From the NCBI GenBank assembly GCA_002839505.1, contig PGYE01000001.1, forward strand, positions 356,459 through 420,458: 64,000 bases of DNA, written 5' to 3'. This document shows, piece by piece, positions 62,425 through 64,000 of this stretch. The notes beneath the pieces were generated by a model, which saw nothing but the letters and a program-made list of their open reading frames with translations, made no database searches and was not told the DNA's origin. Source of the DNA: Candidatus Peregrinibacteria bacterium HGW-Peregrinibacteria-1. Its GTDB lineage: Bacteria; Patescibacteriota; Gracilibacteria; UBA1369; LOWO2-01-FULL-3. Position 1 is the stretch's first letter, and each line of letters starts with the position of its first letter. The position numbers and the translations under genes were made by a program.

Positions 62425-64000
62425 ATGTCAATTAGAGGACAACAATGGCAAATAATCAACACTGACTTTCAAGGGACGGCATTGGAAAAAATAATGTCAC
62501 AGCGCATGCAAAACCTCGCCCTGGATCTTGAAAAGTATCACGACCCCTACTGCTTCACTGACATGAAAATCGCCGTAGATCGTATCGAAACAGCTATAAC
62601 AAAAAATGAAAAAATCATAATTTTTGGCGACTATGATGTCGACGGAATCAGTGGAACCGCACTTCTATACAAAGAATTAGAGCAGCTCGGCGCCAATGTC
62701 TCATACCGCATACCGAACCGCATGAAGCATGGATATGGCCTCACAATGCCATTTGTCGAGGAATTTATTGAGAAAAAAATTGATCTCGTGATCACTGTCG
62801 ACTGCGGAATATCATGCACCAAAGAGGTCGCCGAAGCCGGAAAACATGGGATCGACATAATTATCACCGACCATCACACTATCCCTGAAGCAATTCCACA
62901 AGCTGTCGCCATCATTCACCCTAAATATGATAATCAATATCCATACCGAGAGCTTACCGGTTCCGGAGTAGCCTTTAAACTGGCTCACGGACTCATCCAA
63001 AGACTTATGCCTAAGGATGCCGAAGAAACACAATTAAAGGAATTAGTTGATCTTGCCTCCCTCGGCACAGTTGCCGATATGGGGCCTCTCAGCGGAGAAA
63101 ATCGCCACATTGTCAAACAAGGACTACTTACACTTTCGAATACTCAATGGCCGGGATTAAAACAGCTACTTATCAACTCTGGGATTGATCTCGAGAGGGA
63201 CCCGACGGCCGGCGATATTGGCTTCAAAATAGGCCCAAGAATCAACGCCGCCGGCCGCATCGACGACCCCTACATCGCCCTGCAACTACTACTCCAAAAT
63301 GAAACCAGCCGCATCACCGAGCTCGGCAATGCCCTTGAAAAAATCAACATCAAACGCATCGAAATGCTTGAAGAAGCCCTGGCATCCGCCTCTCTTGAAA
63401 TAGAATCCTTATCAGAAATACCGCCAATAATCATTCTTGAAAACAGCGATTGGCATGTCGGAATTCTCGGACTCATAGCCAGTCGCATATCTGATAAATA
63501 CCACCGCCCCACAGTTATTCTACAAGTCTTTGAAGAGTTTTTGACCGCCTCCGCCCGCAGCCCCGAATACTTCAACATCATTGAAGCCCTCACCCACAAC
63601 TCCCAATACCTCGAAACCTTCGGCGGACACCACTGCGCCGCCGGATTCAAAGTAAAGAAAGAAAAATATCCCGAATTCAAATCCTCACTCACAGACTATT
63701 CTCGTAAAACCATCACCGAAATACCACAACCTGTTATCAAAATTGACTGCGAAATATCACCCGACGAACTCGACCTCCAATTCGAAAAAGAAATTTCCAA
63801 ACTCGCCCCCTTCGGAATCGGAAACTCCCGACCAAAACTGCTTTTGACCGGAATATCACCACAATTTCCTCAAGCCATCGGCAAAGACAACAAACACTTA
63901 AAATTCACCGCACAAATCGGCAACAAAACCTTTAACACTATCGCCTTTAATATGGGAGAACACCTCGAAACAATCAAAGGAGAATCCACCATTGATCTTG
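62425..64000 (+). CDS. recJ: Single-stranded-DNA exonuclease RecJ, 3' end outside the window
   Basis: 5'-3' exonuclease of single-stranded DNA in repair and recombination. The frame is open from the ATG at 62425 to the window end (525 codons). DHH-family motifs are visible: FGDYDVDGISGTALLYKEL (motif I), TVDCGIS, the TDHHT motif, PYRELTGSGVAFKLAHGL, DLASLGTVADMGPL and GPRINAAGRIDDP; the DHHA1 domain with ENSDWHVGILGLIASRISDKY and GGHHCAAGFKV follows, and the OB-fold region begins near the edge. It starts 7 bases after miaA. All active-site motifs within the visible part are intact. Confidence 0.95.
   Translation, partial: MSIRGQQWQIINTDFQGTALEKIMSQRMQNLALDLEKYHDPYCFTDMKIAVDRIETAITKNEKIIIFGDYDVDGISGTALLYKELEQLGANVSYRIPNRMKHGYGLTMPFVEEFIEKKIDLVITVDCGISCTKEVAEAGKHGIDIIITDHHTIPEAIPQAVAIIHPKYDNQYPYRELTGSGVAFKLAHGLIQRLMPKDAEETQLKELVDLASLGTVADMGPLSGENRHIVKQGLLTLSNTQWPGLKQLLINSGIDLERDPTAGDIGFKIGPRINAAGRIDDPYIALQLLLQNETSRITELGNALEKINIKRIEMLEEALASASLEIESLSEIPPIIILENSDWHVGILGLIASRISDKYHRPTVILQVFEEFLTASARSPEYFNIIEALTHNSQYLETFGGHHCAAGFKVKKEKYPEFKSSLTDYSRKTITEIPQPVIKIDCEISPDELDLQFEKEISKLAPFGIGNSRPKLLLTGISPQFPQAIGKDNKHLKFTAQIGNKTFNTIAFNMGEHLETIKGESTIDL

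Overview
The window reads as a contiguous chromosomal segment of a bacterium, probably of the Candidate Phyla Radiation (Patescibacteria) and perhaps close to Peregrinibacteria. This is an inference from gene content, not from a marker alignment. Supporting points are many large secreted or membrane proteins without recognisable families, a 4,522-residue surface protein, type IV pilus genes of the simple CPR kind, peptidoglycan genes, and almost no Shine-Dalgarno sequences. The code is standard: purN and thrS both end in TGA, which argues against the UGA-glycine code of Gracilibacteria and Absconditabacteria. Both window edges cut genes (an M23 peptidase at the left, recJ at the right).

Layout. 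1-9.2 kb, plus strand then purN on minus: two paralogous LysM/M23 cell-wall peptidases flanking yidD and purH, then uppP, two archaeal-type purP genes, a GlmU-like sugar nucleotidyltransferase, and convergent purN. 9.3-11.2 kb: divergent mscS and an SPFH/slipin gene with overlapping promoters. 11.2-15.6 kb, minus: ftsW-murG-glycosyltransferase-lspA-membrane protein, an envelope operon. 15.8-26.5 kb, plus: five very large or membrane genes of unknown role, including a VirB6/TrbL-like polytopic protein and a 901-residue protein whose C-terminus resembles a RelA/SpoT synthetase domain. 26.6-33.5 kb: thrS (minus), recF, prsW-like and uvrA (plus).

33.5-34.6 kb is a small accessory unit: an AT-rich gap with tandem 10-bp repeats, a strong promoter, two GTTTAAAC palindromes, an excisionase-like HTH gene, a zinc-ribbon gene, two stem-loops with the same TGCCC loop, and a terminator. 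34.6-52.4 kb, minus: the giant S-layer-type protein gene and, behind its own promoter, a four-gene operon of exported proteins. 52.5-60.1 kb, minus: a type IV pilus locus (PilN-like, PilO-like, PilB, PilC, four pilin-like proteins) ending in a NUDIX hydrolase. 60.2-64 kb: rplJ-rplL with an attenuator-like leader (minus), then divergent miaA and partial recJ (plus).

How it fits together. The cell makes and remodels peptidoglycan (ftsW, murG, uppP, M23 peptidases), processes lipoproteins (lspA), displays pili and a very large surface protein, and keeps late purine synthesis with both a folate-dependent (PurN, PurH) and an apparent formate-dependent (PurP) route for formyl transfer. Many promoters fit TTGnnn-17-TAtAAT and sit only about 12-40 bases before an A-rich, Shine-Dalgarno-free start codon. 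No tRNA, rRNA, CRISPR array or insertion sequence was seen.
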